A DNA stretch of 64,000 bases, taken from assembly GCF_031599675.1 (NCBI RefSeq), contig NZ_CP134223.1, positions 310,001 to 374,000 on the forward strand, written 5' to 3'. This document shows, one piece after another, positions 8,856 to 18,886 of this stretch. The position numbers and the translations under genes were made by a program. The notes under the pieces were generated by a model. The model was not told the DNA's origin. It did no database searches and worked only from the letters and a program-made list of their open reading frames with translations. Origin of the DNA: Paenibacillus pedocola (lineage in GTDB: Bacteria > Bacillota > Bacilli > Paenibacillales > Paenibacillaceae). The first letter of the stretch is position 1. Each line of letters begins with the position of its first letter.

Positions 8856-11800
8856 TCAGCTTACCCATTCCCGGCGCAGGGTGAATAGATCCTTCAGCGC
8901 ATCCGTGGACAGCTCGGTAATCCAGTTCTCTGAGCCGGAGATGACATCATCGCTGAGCTGCTGCTTGCTCTCCAGCATTTCGTCAATGCGTTCCTCCAGG
9001 GTTCCAAGCGAGATGAATTTATGCACCTGCACATCCTTGGTCTGGCCCATCCGGTAGGCGCGGTCCGTGGCCTGATTCTCCACAGCCGGATTCCACCAGC
9101 GGTCGAAATGGAAGACATGGTTAGCTGCGGTCAGATTGAGGCCGACTCCGCCCGCTTTCAGTGAGAGGATGAATACATTCGGCTGATCGGCTGAAGCCGG
9201 AGACCCGTCCGGAGGCGAAGGGGCCTGAAACTGCTCAATCATGCGGTCGCGGGCCTGCTTGGAGGTGCTGCCGTTCAGATACAGCACCGGTTCCTTCAGC
9301 TCCTGCTGGAGCACGGACTGGAGCATCCGGCCCATGCCGACATACTGGGTGAAGATCAGGCAGCGTTCGTTCTCTTCGCGCAGCTCCCGCACCATCGCCA
9401 GCAGCCGTTCCAGCTTCGCGGAACGCTCAATCAGGGAGGCCGTGCCCGGCCCGCCTTCCGCGGCCGGATCTGGCAAGGCCTCTTTCGTCAGCAGTACGGG
9501 ATGATCACAAAGCTGCTTAAGGCTGGTTAACGCGGCGAGAATAGCCCCTTTGCGTTCAATGCCTTCCAGCTTATTCATCTTCTCCAGCAGCCCGGTTACA
9601 TGCTGGTCATAAAGGGCCGCCTGCTCTGCGGTCAGGTTGACATAGGTCTTCATTTCATTTTTGTCGGGAAGATCCAGCTGAATATGCGGATCTTTCTTTT
9701 TGCGGCGCAGCATGAAGGGCTTCACGAGCCGCTGCAGATCCGCTGTCCGCTCGGGATTCCGTTCTTTCTCTATCGCATTCGCGAACCGGTCCTGGAAGGA
9801 CTTGGCGCTGCCCAGGTAGCCCGGTGTAATAAAATCATAGATTGACCATAGCTCCGACAGCCGGTTCTCAATCGGCGTTCCTGTCAGGGCAATCCGGTGC
9901 AGGGCCGGGAAGCTGCGTACCGCCGCAGACTGCTTCGTTCCGGCATTCTTGATGTTCTGCGCTTCATCCAGACATACTGCAGCCCAGGTGAACTGCTGGA
10001 GCAGTTCCTGGTCTAGTGCTGCCGTGGCATAGGAGGTCAAGACTACATCGGCCTGCGAGGCTGCGCCGTAGAAGTACCCGGCATTCAGCCGCCTGCTGCC
10101 ATAGTGCAGCATGACGTTCAGGGACGGTGCGAAGCGCTGCAGCTCCTTCTGCCAGTTGCCGAGCACGGAGGTCGGGCAGATGATCAGTGCCGGCCAGCCC
10201 GGAGGATCCGTCTGCGGCTGGCCGCCCGCCGGGTCAGCCGCCAGCTCTTTCAGGTGCAGGAGATAGGAGATCAGCTGCACGGTTTTGCCGAGGCCCATGT
10301 CATCGGCCAGGACGGCCCCGAGGCCGAAGCGGCGGAGAAAGGCCAGCCAGGCATAGCCTTCATGCTGGTAGCTGCGAAGCTCGGCCTGCAGTGCGGCCGG
10401 TACAGCCGGCTTCGGCCACTGGTCACGCTGTCCAAGCTGGCCGATCAGCTGGACCAGATGCTCGTTCAGCTCCACCTCCAGCCGGAAGCGGGCCGCCTGC
10501 TCCTCAGCCTGCTCCGCTGCGGCTTCCGCGCTTAATTCCTCTTCGCCGCTGCCGAGCAGATGCAGCTGCAGCACGTCCTGGAAGGACAAGCCCTTGGACT
10601 TGTCCATCCCGGCCATGGCCCGCTGAATCTGGGCCAGCAGAGCGGGGTCAAGCGGAATCCACTTGCCCCGGAACTGCACGAGCCGTTCGCCCCGGGCGAC
10701 CAGCTCGGCGAACTCCGCCTCTGTGAGGTCGGCGTCGCCGATCGAGATGCGCCAGTCGAAATCGACCAGCGCATCCAGCCCGAACAGCGACCTGCCGCCG
10801 CCGCGGCTGCCCTCGCCGGAGCTGATCTTGGCGCGCAGGCGCGGTTTCCGGCGGCTGGCGGCCTCCCACCACGCCGGCAGCAGCACTTGCCAGCCGGCTT
10901 CCAGCAGCAGCCGGCTGTCCTGCGTCAGGAACCGCCACGCGAGCGCGTCGCTGAGCGGTTCCCCGAGCACATCGTCCCCGTGGCCGATGTGCCCGCCGGG
11001 CAGGCTCTCACGCAGCCGCGAGAGCCACCCGGCCGCCCGCTCTTGGACGTGGACCGTCCAAGATGCGGGCCACAGGCCGTGCGGCTCGCCGTCCCCGGTG
11101 AGCCGCAGCGGCACAAGCGCGGATTCATCGCGCTTGTCCTGCAAGAGCAGCTGGAGCCGCCAGTAGGACGTGTCCGCGTCCGGCTCCAGCAGCTGCAGCG
11201 CCGGCCGGAACGGCGCGGTGTCGGCTTTCCAGCCGATAGACATCAGCCAGCTCTCGGCGTCCATGCCTAGAGCTGCCGCTCCGCTGCTGCTGAACAGCAG
11301 CGGGAATTCGCTGCGCAGGTCGCCGGCTTCGGCTTCCGTGCCGTAGTAGCGCTGGAACACCGCCGCTGAGAAGGCGGCGCCCAGCCCCTCGGCCAGTCCG
11401 CGCCGTTCGGCGAGCCCGCGCAGCGCGGCTCCAAGCTTGTCGTTCCCTTCGGCCAGCAGCTGGAGGGCCTTGTCGTCCCAGTTCCACTGGAGCTGGCCTT
11501 CGCGGTAAGCGGCGAAGCTTGGCACATACTGCTTCTCTGCCAGCAGCCTGGAGACGGCCGGAGCCAGCTCGGTCAGCAGGGCGGCATCGCCCTGCCAGCT
11601 CCAGCCCACATGCCGGAGCAGCCGGAGATCCGCGAAGAACGGGACTACCTGTTCGGCAGGCAGGACTACCAGCTCCACGCCATCCGCGTTTTGCAGGGTC
11701 AGCTCCGTTCCATAAAAAGACTCTTCATGCCAGGCAAACAGCTTCTGCTTCAGCTGAACACCGGGAACATAGTCGTCCCTGTCGTCGACGGCATAGATCA

Positions 11801-11861
11801 GGGCATCCCCGTACTTGGTCAGGGCGAGCTGGACGGTAATATTGCGCATATACTTGCTCAT
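8856..11861 (-). CDS. SNF2-family DNA helicase/ATPase
   Basis: A 1001-residue Swi2/Snf2-type ATPase with the bacterial N-terminal SNF2-associated extension (about 1-480). The helicase core follows: Walker A ADDMGLGKT near residue 520, DEAQN (Walker B) near 633, and motif VI QATDRAYRMGQ near 934. Such proteins translocate on double-stranded DNA and remodel protein-DNA complexes; bacterial roles include transcription recycling and repair. Its ATG overlaps the stop of the upstream SWIM gene (ATGA), so the two are coupled. A Glu/Ala-rich insertion lies at about 445-470. Confidence 0.93.
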   Translation of the reverse strand: MSKYMRNITVQLALTKYGDALIYAVDDRDDYVPGVQLKQKLFAWHEESFYGTELTLQNADGVELVVLPAEQVVPFFADLRLLRHVGWSWQGDAALLTELAPAVSRLLAEKQYVPSFAAYREGQLQWNWDDKALQLLAEGNDKLGAALRGLAERRGLAEGLGAAFSAAVFQRYYGTEAEAGDLRSEFPLLFSSSGAAALGMDAESWLMSIGWKADTAPFRPALQLLEPDADTSYWRLQLLLQDKRDESALVPLRLTGDGEPHGLWPASWTVHVQERAAGWLSRLRESLPGGHIGHGDDVLGEPLSDALAWRFLTQDSRLLLEAGWQVLLPAWWEAASRRKPRLRAKISSGEGSRGGGRSLFGLDALVDFDWRISIGDADLTEAEFAELVARGERLVQFRGKWIPLDPALLAQIQRAMAGMDKSKGLSFQDVLQLHLLGSGEEELSAEAAAEQAEEQAARFRLEVELNEHLVQLIGQLGQRDQWPKPAVPAALQAELRSYQHEGYAWLAFLRRFGLGAVLADDMGLGKTVQLISYLLHLKELAADPAGGQPQTDPPGWPALIICPTSVLGNWQKELQRFAPSLNVMLHYGSRRLNAGYFYGAASQADVVLTSYATAALDQELLQQFTWAAVCLDEAQNIKNAGTKQSAAVRSFPALHRIALTGTPIENRLSELWSIYDFITPGYLGSAKSFQDRFANAIEKERNPERTADLQRLVKPFMLRRKKKDPHIQLDLPDKNEMKTYVNLTAEQAALYDQHVTGLLEKMNKLEGIERKGAILAALTSLKQLCDHPVLLTKEALPDPAAEGGPGTASLIERSAKLERLLAMVRELREENERCLIFTQYVGMGRMLQSVLQQELKEPVLYLNGSTSKQARDRMIEQFQAPSPPDGSPASADQPNVFILSLKAGGVGLNLTAANHVFHFDRWWNPAVENQATDRAYRMGQTKDVQVHKFISLGTLEERIDEMLESKQQLSDDVISGSENWITELSTDALKDLFTLRREWVS

Positions 11862-13495
11862 GGGATCAGCTTTCCTTTCCGCAGCTCTTCCTGCAGGGCA
11901 CGCAGCCTGCTGTTCCGGGAGGTGAAGACTTCTAAGAATTCCTCCCAGCGCTCCTCGCGTTTAAGCTTCTTATACAGCTTGGCTAACCGCTTCATCAGTT
12001 TGACGGCCGCTTTATAGCTATGCCGGTTTTTCTCAACCACAAATCGTTCTACGGCCTGGTGATAGAAGGGCAGCAGCAGCTCCGGCGCATTTTTCTCCAG
12101 CGGCTGGAGATCGCTGACACGGAAATCGGAAGGGGCTTTGCCGGAGGATAACTGATAATCCATCCAGTCCTGCCATTTGCCATAGTCGAGCAGCAGGTCT
12201 TCGTAAATCTCCCGGGATATCGGCAGCATGCCGGACAGCGTGTCCCACATCAGCGGTTCTGTCTCCGGTAAACGCCGGACCGCTTCTTTCCAGTACCCGG
12301 CATAATCGCTGAGGTTGTACAACCGGCTGGTCAGCAGGGGGCCGATTTCAGCAAGCCATGATGTTAGGCGTGACCAGTGCCCGGCTTCGGCGAGCGGGAC
12401 AAGGAAGCTCATCAGCTCATCCGGATAAATGCCGGACCGCTGCGCTGTCTTGCGGAGCAGCTCCCACGCCGCCCGGTCATCGCTGAGCAGGTAATACATC
12501 CGGCTCTCAGCCAGCAGCAGCGATTGGGGCGAGTGCGCAGCTCCGAGTTCCTGTCCGGCCTGGCGCAGGGCATCCAGCTCTTCCGAATAGAGGACCGCTC
12601 CGTCCGTGTTTGGAGCAATCCATTTTCTCCAGAGCAGTTCATAGCAGGCGGAGAAATACGGCTGATCGCGCGAGCGGTCACGCGCTTCCGTCAGCATCTC
12701 CTGCCGCAAATAGGATAAGGTATCCATTACCCGCTGCCACTCTCCGGGTTCCTCCGCCAGCGGCAGCGTAGTATTCATCAGGCGGGTTACAGCGGCCTGC
12801 AGCTCAGAGACGGCCACGGCGGTATAATAGCCGAGCGAATAGCCTAGGACGGGGGCTGCTGCTGCGGGCATGGCAGGCTTCAGCAGGTTCTCCAGGATGA
12901 AGAGATGGGCATGCAGCTTGAACAGCAGTCCGGCAGCAGGAGAGAGCTCCGGCCTCGCCTCGGCAATGGCGGCCAGTGCCCTGTCGGCATACTGGGGGTT
13001 CCGCACCGTATGCGCGAGCGGAGCGGTGAGCAGCTGAAGATATTCGCGCCACTGGGCCACTGTCCCTCCGGGAATGAGTCCGCCGAGCTTCTTCACCAAG
13101 GCGCTGCGGCTCCCGGTTCCTGCCGGAACCGCGGCGCTGGCAGCGGCTGCTTTGGGACGGCTGATGACCGCCTTGGCATTTGCCAGGGAAGCTACGGACC
13201 GCTTTTGCGCATCAGCATAATACATGAGTACCGCTGCTATATGCTTGCAGGGGCCGTCCACCGGACAGTCGCAATAACTTCCGGGGAAATTGTCCAGGTT
13301 GATATAGACGCCATAGTTCTCCCGGCCTTCAACCATTGCCCTCATTTTCCGGGGTTCACTGATGGAGAATGTCTGTACCCGGTTCTGCTTATAATATTGA
13401 AATCCCCGCTTCAGGGTTAAATCATCGAAATAATAGGCCGCATCCGAAATGAGCTTGTCCCATTCGGCATCATCCAGGGCATAGTTTGGCTGCAT
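11858..13495 (-). CDS. SWIM zinc-finger protein coupled to SNF2 helicase
   Basis: A 545-residue protein starting MQPNYALDD at 13495, chosen because AGGAGA precedes that ATG at the right distance; a longer frame to 13582 lacks such a site. The SWIM motif CxCx5CxH is complete (Cys75, Cys77, Cys83, His85, in CDCPVDGPCKH) and should bind zinc and DNA or protein. The remaining 450 residues are helix-rich, leucine-rich and possibly TPR-like. It overlaps the SNF2 gene by 4 bases. SWIM proteins are common partners of bacterial SNF2 ATPases, so it probably guides or regulates the helicase. Confidence 0.88.
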   Translation of the reverse strand: MQPNYALDDAEWDKLISDAAYYFDDLTLKRGFQYYKQNRVQTFSISEPRKMRAMVEGRENYGVYINLDNFPGSYCDCPVDGPCKHIAAVLMYYADAQKRSVASLANAKAVISRPKAAAASAAVPAGTGSRSALVKKLGGLIPGGTVAQWREYLQLLTAPLAHTVRNPQYADRALAAIAEARPELSPAAGLLFKLHAHLFILENLLKPAMPAAAAPVLGYSLGYYTAVAVSELQAAVTRLMNTTLPLAEEPGEWQRVMDTLSYLRQEMLTEARDRSRDQPYFSACYELLWRKWIAPNTDGAVLYSEELDALRQAGQELGAAHSPQSLLLAESRMYYLLSDDRAAWELLRKTAQRSGIYPDELMSFLVPLAEAGHWSRLTSWLAEIGPLLTSRLYNLSDYAGYWKEAVRRLPETEPLMWDTLSGMLPISREIYEDLLLDYGKWQDWMDYQLSSGKAPSDFRVSDLQPLEKNAPELLLPFYHQAVERFVVEKNRHSYKAAVKLMKRLAKLYKKLKREERWEEFLEVFTSRNSRLRALQEELRKGKLIP

Positions 13496-14007
13496 CGCAA
13501 TCGGTCTCCTGTAGCAAAATATTCTTTGTTCCTGCTTTGTTCCCCTATTATAGCACCTAAAAAGGATGAGCTTGCTACTCATTCGTTTCTAATAAGTGAG
13601 CAGTTTCCTGACTCAATGATGACCCCCGCTAATATGCGTTTATTTGATCTAGCTGAAAAGAGCTAAATCACAAGATTCTGCTGTACAAAGTACAACAACC
13701 TCATTTTTTGGCCAAGTAATAGGGTGATCTGCTGCGGAAAATGCAATAGAATACGCGAGTGCCCTGTTTGGGCTAAGTTATAAATCGCCGGTGCCGGCAT
13801 TCCAATAGGCCATATGTAGTAATTAGCTTCAAATTTATCTATGACAATTTAATCTCTATTTCTCTAAAATCCTAAAGAGTATGATATGCTCCATATTGCA
13901 GGACAACCCTGCTGTTCTAAGGTCTGATACTCAAGGGATGTAATAAATTGAACTTGGGATTATTCTTTTAAGTTCAATCTATATAGCGGAAGGATGAAGC
14001 ACTGCCA
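13496..14007. other. Divergent intergenic region between SWIM gene and AraC gene
   Basis: About 510 A+T-rich bases that should hold divergent promoters. A small hairpin CTGTAC-aaa-GTACA lies near 13680-13697 and an inverted repeat at 13947-13978. No gene is supported. Confidence 0.6.
13947..13978. promoter_or_regulatory. Perfect 9-bp inverted repeat upstream of AraC regulator
   Basis: ATTGAACTT and AAGTTCAAT flank a 14-nt A+T-rich spacer, ending 29 bases before the regulator start. It could be an operator, possibly autoregulatory, or a leader hairpin. No T-run follows. Confidence 0.4.
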
Positions 14008-16329
14008 ATGTTGCGATTTAAACTGAAATACCTGCTTAACAATAAACAGAACCGTCTGATTCTGATACTGACATTAAGTGTTTCACTATGCATCACGATC
14101 ATTGGCCTTTTCTCCTACAGAGAGTACCGGCAGGCGCTGGATACTGAACTGAATACACCGAATGTTGAATTGCTGCAGATCAATCTGGATGTGACGAACC
14201 GGGCATTCCGGGAAGCGGATAACAAAGCGGTCGATTTATCGTTTAACCCGGAGATCCTGGCTTATATTTCTACAGATGCCGAGCATGCCGGGATTGCCGC
14301 AGCGGAGCCGCAAAATGTGCTGAATACGCTGGTGGCGGAACCCGATATCCATTCGATCAGTGTGATTAAGTTTCAGGATCATTCCGTTGTTTCAAGCGGA
14401 TATGGCTACAGAGCCTCCTGGGAGGATGCGCCGGAGCATGCCTGGAGCGAATGGCTGGAGGAAATTAAGGAGAAGCCGCTCCTGATCAAAAGAAGGCTCT
14501 ACACCGGTACGGATACGCGGCTGACCAATACCGAGCTCCTCTCGCTCGCCCGGCCGATTGTCCAGAACGGGGAGGTTACCGGAGCAGTACTGATCGATCT
14601 TGACTACGATACGCTGTTCTCCAAGATGTACACCCATCTGTCCAGTTATCAGTTTGTGTACAACCTGGAGGGAGATTTGATCTATCCGAAGCTCAATCTG
14701 CCTTTCCCGCTGGAGGAAATGAAGGATGTCCTGTCCGAAATCGATGTAAGCCCGTTTGCCCATGTCCAAATTGAAGGGCAGGCTTATATGGCCAATCAGG
14801 CCTTCTCCAATGTCACCGGCTGGCGGCTGGTTTCGCTGGTTCCGATGAAGCAGCTGCTGAAGAACGTAACCACAGCACGCAATATGATGCTGATGCTGTC
14901 GCTGATCTCGATCACGGTCGGGTGCTCGGCGATTTATTATTACAATTTTGCCGCCTTCCGGCCGCTTAAACGGATCAGCAAGCTGCTCAGCCCTGAGGAA
15001 AAGGGGACAGGCCACGGCAATCTCTATGATCTGGAACCGGTAATCGGCAAGCTGGTCGGGGATTTCCAGAGTAAATCACTGGTCGCGGAGTGGAGTCTCC
15101 CTGAGCTGCGCTCCAAATTCCTCAGCGACCTGATTACCCGGAGTATCGGCAAGCAGGAAACGGAAACCAAGTGGGAGCATTATTTTGCCGGCTGGGAACC
15201 CGGCCCCTTTGAAAGTCTGATCATTTCCATCGACCGTCATTCACATTGGGTGACAGCTTATACCGAAGAGGATCAGCAGCTGCTTAAATATGCGATGAAT
15301 AACATTGTAGTTGAGTTTTTCGAGCCTTCCTGGCGGACTGTTACGACGGCACCCCGGAAGGACTGTGTGGCCCTGCTGCTGCAGTCCAAAGGCGGGAGCG
15401 GCAGTCAGAATCTGCATGAAGAAGCGCTGAAAATGGCTGATATTATAGCCGAGGTACTCCAAATATCTGTATCCATAGGGGTCGGTACTGAGGCCCCGGT
15501 GATTGCGCAGGTAGCCCGGTCCTATGCGGAAGCTGAAATGGCGTTGTCCTACCGGCTGTATGAAGGATATGGCCGTGTCCGCGACTATTCCGGGCTGGAG
15601 GGCAGGCTTGATGAGGGCAGCGGAGCAGCTGATGATGCCTGGAAGCAGGAAGTGCTGCATGCACTGAGAATTTCCGATGCTGCTACAGGCCGGCAGTGGG
15701 TGCATAGATGGTCGGCCGAACTGCGCAAAAAAGAAGTACAGCCGCAGAAGGTTATCCGCGTTTTGAATGATCTGCTGGAGGAAATCATCAACATTGCCGC
15801 ATCCGGAGGGTACACGCTACCGGCGGAGCTGGCGGATTATACCTGGTATCAGGTTACGACTCTTGATCTTAACGATATAGAAGAGATGCTGTGCAGTATT
15901 GTTGACCAGATGTCGAGTGCCTTTGAAGTGCACCGGCAGTCCAAGGAATATTTGCTGGTGCAGAATTTGATTGAATTTATGGCGACTCATTTGCAGGAGA
16001 ATATCGGGCTTCAGGATATCGCCGCCCATGTGAATATGGGTGTGTCCTCGGTAAGCACAATCTTCAAGGAAGAGACCGGGACGACCCTTTATGACTATTT
16101 GACCAACCTGAGAATGGACAAAGCCTGCGAGCTTCTGCAGGGCAGCAGCCTCAAAGTATCCGAGATTGCCCAGCTTGTCGGCTACCAGAACGAGAACAGC
16201 TTCATCCGTGTCTTCCGTAAGAGCAAATCGATAACACCGGGCAAGTTCCGGGAGAACAGCAAATCTTCCAATCAGTATGCAGATCTGCCAAAACCGCATG
16301 GTTCCGGCGTTTCTGAGGATTCGGAATAA
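14008..16329 (+). CDS. Membrane-anchored AraC-family transcriptional regulator
   Basis: A 773-residue regulator of the YesS/YtdP type. TM1 is at about 17-37, then an extracellular Cache-like sensor (about 40-290), TM2 at about 293-315, a cytoplasmic linker with a degenerate cyclase-like region, and a C-terminal AraC/XylS double helix-turn-helix (about 650-752, with LQDIAAHVNMGVSSVSTIF and VSEIAQLVGYQNENSFIRVF). Such proteins in Bacillus and Paenibacillus sense sugars outside and activate neighbouring transport and glycan genes. It lies directly upstream of the TctC-like and KdgT-like genes on the same strand and is their likely activator. Confidence 0.9.
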   Translation: MLRFKLKYLLNNKQNRLILILTLSVSLCITIIGLFSYREYRQALDTELNTPNVELLQINLDVTNRAFREADNKAVDLSFNPEILAYISTDAEHAGIAAAEPQNVLNTLVAEPDIHSISVIKFQDHSVVSSGYGYRASWEDAPEHAWSEWLEEIKEKPLLIKRRLYTGTDTRLTNTELLSLARPIVQNGEVTGAVLIDLDYDTLFSKMYTHLSSYQFVYNLEGDLIYPKLNLPFPLEEMKDVLSEIDVSPFAHVQIEGQAYMANQAFSNVTGWRLVSLVPMKQLLKNVTTARNMMLMLSLISITVGCSAIYYYNFAAFRPLKRISKLLSPEEKGTGHGNLYDLEPVIGKLVGDFQSKSLVAEWSLPELRSKFLSDLITRSIGKQETETKWEHYFAGWEPGPFESLIISIDRHSHWVTAYTEEDQQLLKYAMNNIVVEFFEPSWRTVTTAPRKDCVALLLQSKGGSGSQNLHEEALKMADIIAEVLQISVSIGVGTEAPVIAQVARSYAEAEMALSYRLYEGYGRVRDYSGLEGRLDEGSGAADDAWKQEVLHALRISDAATGRQWVHRWSAELRKKEVQPQKVIRVLNDLLEEIINIAASGGYTLPAELADYTWYQVTTLDLNDIEEMLCSIVDQMSSAFEVHRQSKEYLLVQNLIEFMATHLQENIGLQDIAAHVNMGVSSVSTIFKEETGTTLYDYLTNLRMDKACELLQGSSLKVSEIAQLVGYQNENSFIRVFRKSKSITPGKFRENSKSSNQYADLPKPHGSGVSEDSE

Positions 16330-16516
16330 GATAATACGATTGCCGCCCACCCTCTGTATACGGTAATGTTCTATTTGAGAAAACTTTCACAGCTGCCAAA
16401 AACGCGGCTGATGTCCAAAGGATTCAGGGGGTGGAGCACAGGGGATAGAACGGAATATATATAGTAACGGTTCCGGTCAGTTGCCCAACACAAGAATGGA
16501 GAAAGAGGGATGGCCT

Positions 16517-17521
16517 GTGAAACGGACGACAAAGATTGCGATTGGATCAGCAGCCGTAATTATGGCTGTGCTTCTCTTCACCTTAGCCCGCATGAACGGA
16601 TATAACAGCAGCGGGGGCACAAGTGGCGATTTCCCCAAGAAACCGATCACATTAATCGTGCCATATGCCGCCGGCGGAGGAACGGATACTACAGCAAGGG
16701 CTTTAGCCAAAGCTACGGAGAAAGTTCTGGGCCAGCCGGTCATTGTACTTAACCGGACAGGAGGCGGAGGTTCCGTCGGACTCATGGAGGGTGCAAATGC
16801 CAAGGCTGACGGTTATACGGTTACGTTTCTGCCGGCTGAACTAACGATTCTGCCGCATTTGGGACTATTGCCGATTACTTATGAGAAGTTTAAACCCATC
16901 GCTCAAACGAATTTTGATCCTTCCGCCATTACCGTAAGAGCCGAAGCGCCGTGGCAAACCGTAAATGAATTTCTCGACTTTGCGAAAGCGCATCCAGGTG
17001 AATTGAAAATGGGAAACGCAGGAACGGGGAGCATTTGGCATTTAGCCGCCGTAACATTGGAACGGGAAACAGGTGTGAAGTTTGCACATATTCCTTTTGA
17101 AGGTGCGGGGCCTGCCGTCTCTGCCTTGATGGACGGTTTTGTCGATGCGGTACCGGTAAGTCCTGCCGAGGTGAAGAAATACGTGGATGAAGGAAAGCTG
17201 CGGACGCTGGCCGTTAATGCCGACAAACGCTCGGAAGCGCTGCCGGACGTGCCTACGCTGGAGGAACAGACCGGAATACATGTGAACTTCACCAGTACAT
17301 GGAGAGGGCTTGCTGTACCAAAGGATACACCGGATGCCATTGCGGATCTGCTGGCACAGGCCTTTATTAAGGGAACGGAAGACAGAACCTTCCGCGAAGC
17401 TATGACAATGAACGGGCTTGGACTGCTGGTTACGGACGGTAAGGCGTTCTCGCGGCAGCTCAAGGAAAGTGATGATTTATTCTCCAAAATGATTCCGGAG
17501 CTGGGACTAAGCCGTAACTGA
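16517..17521 (+). CDS. TctC/Bug-family solute-binding protein (orphan)
   Basis: A 334-residue exported protein from the GTG at 16517 (GAGGGA site upstream); the TTG at 16481 is less likely. An N-terminal hydrophobic segment (KIAIGSAAVIMAVLLFTLA) serves as signal or anchor, followed by the Bug-family fold with IVPYAAGGGTDTTARALA near the N terminus and GDFPKKPITL before it. Family members bind carboxylates for tripartite tricarboxylate transporters. No TctA or TctB gene is nearby; instead a KdgT-type permease follows. It may serve as an accessory binding protein or sensor for the upstream membrane regulator. Confidence 0.85.
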   Translation: MKRTTKIAIGSAAVIMAVLLFTLARMNGYNSSGGTSGDFPKKPITLIVPYAAGGGTDTTARALAKATEKVLGQPVIVLNRTGGGGSVGLMEGANAKADGYTVTFLPAELTILPHLGLLPITYEKFKPIAQTNFDPSAITVRAEAPWQTVNEFLDFAKAHPGELKMGNAGTGSIWHLAAVTLERETGVKFAHIPFEGAGPAVSALMDGFVDAVPVSPAEVKKYVDEGKLRTLAVNADKRSEALPDVPTLEEQTGIHVNFTSTWRGLAVPKDTPDAIADLLAQAFIKGTEDRTFREAMTMNGLGLLVTDGKAFSRQLKESDDLFSKMIPELGLSRN

Positions 17522-17666
17522 AATGAAAGCGCGGTCAGGCAAATAAGCTCAGGGGGAAACTCCAGGGACTGGTTTGCTGCGCCCTACCGAGGAATAATAA
17601 GTAAAAAATGTAAATTAATTTAATCGATTTCTTAACTATATTAGACGAAGGGTATGATCAAACGAT

Positions 17667-18671
17667 ATGAAAATTAAAAAGACACTCGACAGAATTCCCG
17701 GCGGAATGATGCTGGTGCCGCTGTTCCTTGGAGCCATTATTCACACGGCTTTCCCGAACGCGGGCGAATATTTTGGCGGCTTCACGAAAGGCCTTATGAC
17801 AGGTACGGTGCCGATTCTGGCCGTCTGGTTCTTCTGTATGGGCGCCGCGATTGACGTACGGGCAACAGGAACTGTACTGCGCAAATCCGGTACGCTGGTG
17901 CTGACCAAAATCGCTGTAGCTTGGGTTGTTGCCCTGATTGCTGTCCAGTTCCTGCCTGAGGGCGGTGTGCAGACCGGATTCTTCGCCGGCTTATCGGTAC
18001 TGGCAATTATCTCTGCAATGGATATGACCAACGGCGGCTTGTATGCCTCCATTATGCAGCAGTATGGTACCAAAGAAGAGTCCGGTGCCTTCGTACTGAT
18101 GTCGCTTGAATCCGGCCCGCTTGTTACCATGCTGATTCTGGGCAGTACCGGTGTAGCCGTATTTGAACCCCATGTGTTCGTGGGCGCAGTGCTTCCGTTC
18201 CTGGTTGGTTTTCTGCTGGGTAACCTTGATCATGACCTTCGTGCCTATTTCGGCAAAGCAACACAGACACTCATTCCGTTCTTCGGTTTCGCACTGGGCA
18301 GCTCAATTGACCTTGGTGTCATTGTAGATACAGGTCTGCTGGGCATTCTGCTAGGCCTTGTAGTAATCATTATTACTGGTGTACCGCTGATTCTTGCTGA
18401 CAAGTTCATTGGCCGCGGTAATGGTACCGCCGGACTCGCTGCTTCCAGTACCGCAGGTGCGGCTGTAGCCAACCCGATGCTGGTAGCAAATATGAAGCCG
18501 GAATTCCTGCCCGCAGCAGAAACTGCAACCGCGCTGGTAGCCGCTTCCGTAATCGTGACTTCGATCCTTGTTCCAATCATTACGGCCTACTATTCCGGCT
18601 ATATGAAGAAGAAAAATCCTCCGGTAGCTGATGGCCCTTCTGATCTGACGGCTCAAAAGGCAGCAATATAA
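17667..18671 (+). CDS. kdgT: 2-keto-3-deoxygluconate permease
   Basis: A 334-residue membrane protein with about ten hydrophobic segments. The KdgT family signature is clear: [18 protein letters not shown] at the N terminus, [20 protein letters not shown] in the middle, and [17 protein letters not shown] in the last third. It would import 2-keto-3-deoxygluconate by cation symport. The product is an intermediate of pectin and uronate breakdown, matching the GH105 gene at 4.1 kb. It lies 145 bases after the binding-protein gene and ends in a strong terminator. Confidence 0.93.
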   Translation: MKIKKTLDRIPGGMMLVPLFLGAIIHTAFPNAGEYFGGFTKGLMTGTVPILAVWFFCMGAAIDVRATGTVLRKSGTLVLTKIAVAWVVALIAVQFLPEGGVQTGFFAGLSVLAIISAMDMTNGGLYASIMQQYGTKEESGAFVLMSLESGPLVTMLILGSTGVAVFEPHVFVGAVLPFLVGFLLGNLDHDLRAYFGKATQTLIPFFGFALGSSIDLGVIVDTGLLGILLGLVVIIITGVPLILADKFIGRGNGTAGLAASSTAGAAVANPMLVANMKPEFLPAAETATALVAASVIVTSILVPIITAYYSGYMKKKNPPVADGPSDLTAQKAAI

Positions 18672-18730
18672 TAAATTCTTCTAACAACTGTAATTATATA
18701 TATTATAAAGAATCAAATTAGAGAGAGAAT

Positions 18731-18776
18731 AACCCTCCGTACGCTGTAATGGCGTTATCCGGAGGGTTCTTTTTTT
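18731..18776 (+). terminator. Intrinsic terminator after kdgT
   Basis: AACCCTCCG (18731-18739) pairs with CGGAGGGTT (18760-18768), followed by CTTTTTTT. Confidence 0.9.
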
Positions 18777-18886
18777 AAAAGATAAGAATTGATATGCTTC
18801 GCGAATTAATTATTCCTTATCTTTCTCGCTGAAACGGACACCGACCTTGTAAGGACGGCATAGCCGTCTCAACTTGTAGCGGCCTA

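Noticed and set aside
10104..11270. Several plus-strand open frames opposite the SNF2 gene
   Set aside because: The region is very G+C-rich, so long antisense frames are expected; their translations are low-complexity Arg/Pro/Ala-rich.
16481..16516. Earlier TTG start for the TctC-like protein
   Set aside because: It has no ribosome site, while GAGGGA precedes the GTG at 16517 and gives a normal signal-anchor N terminus.
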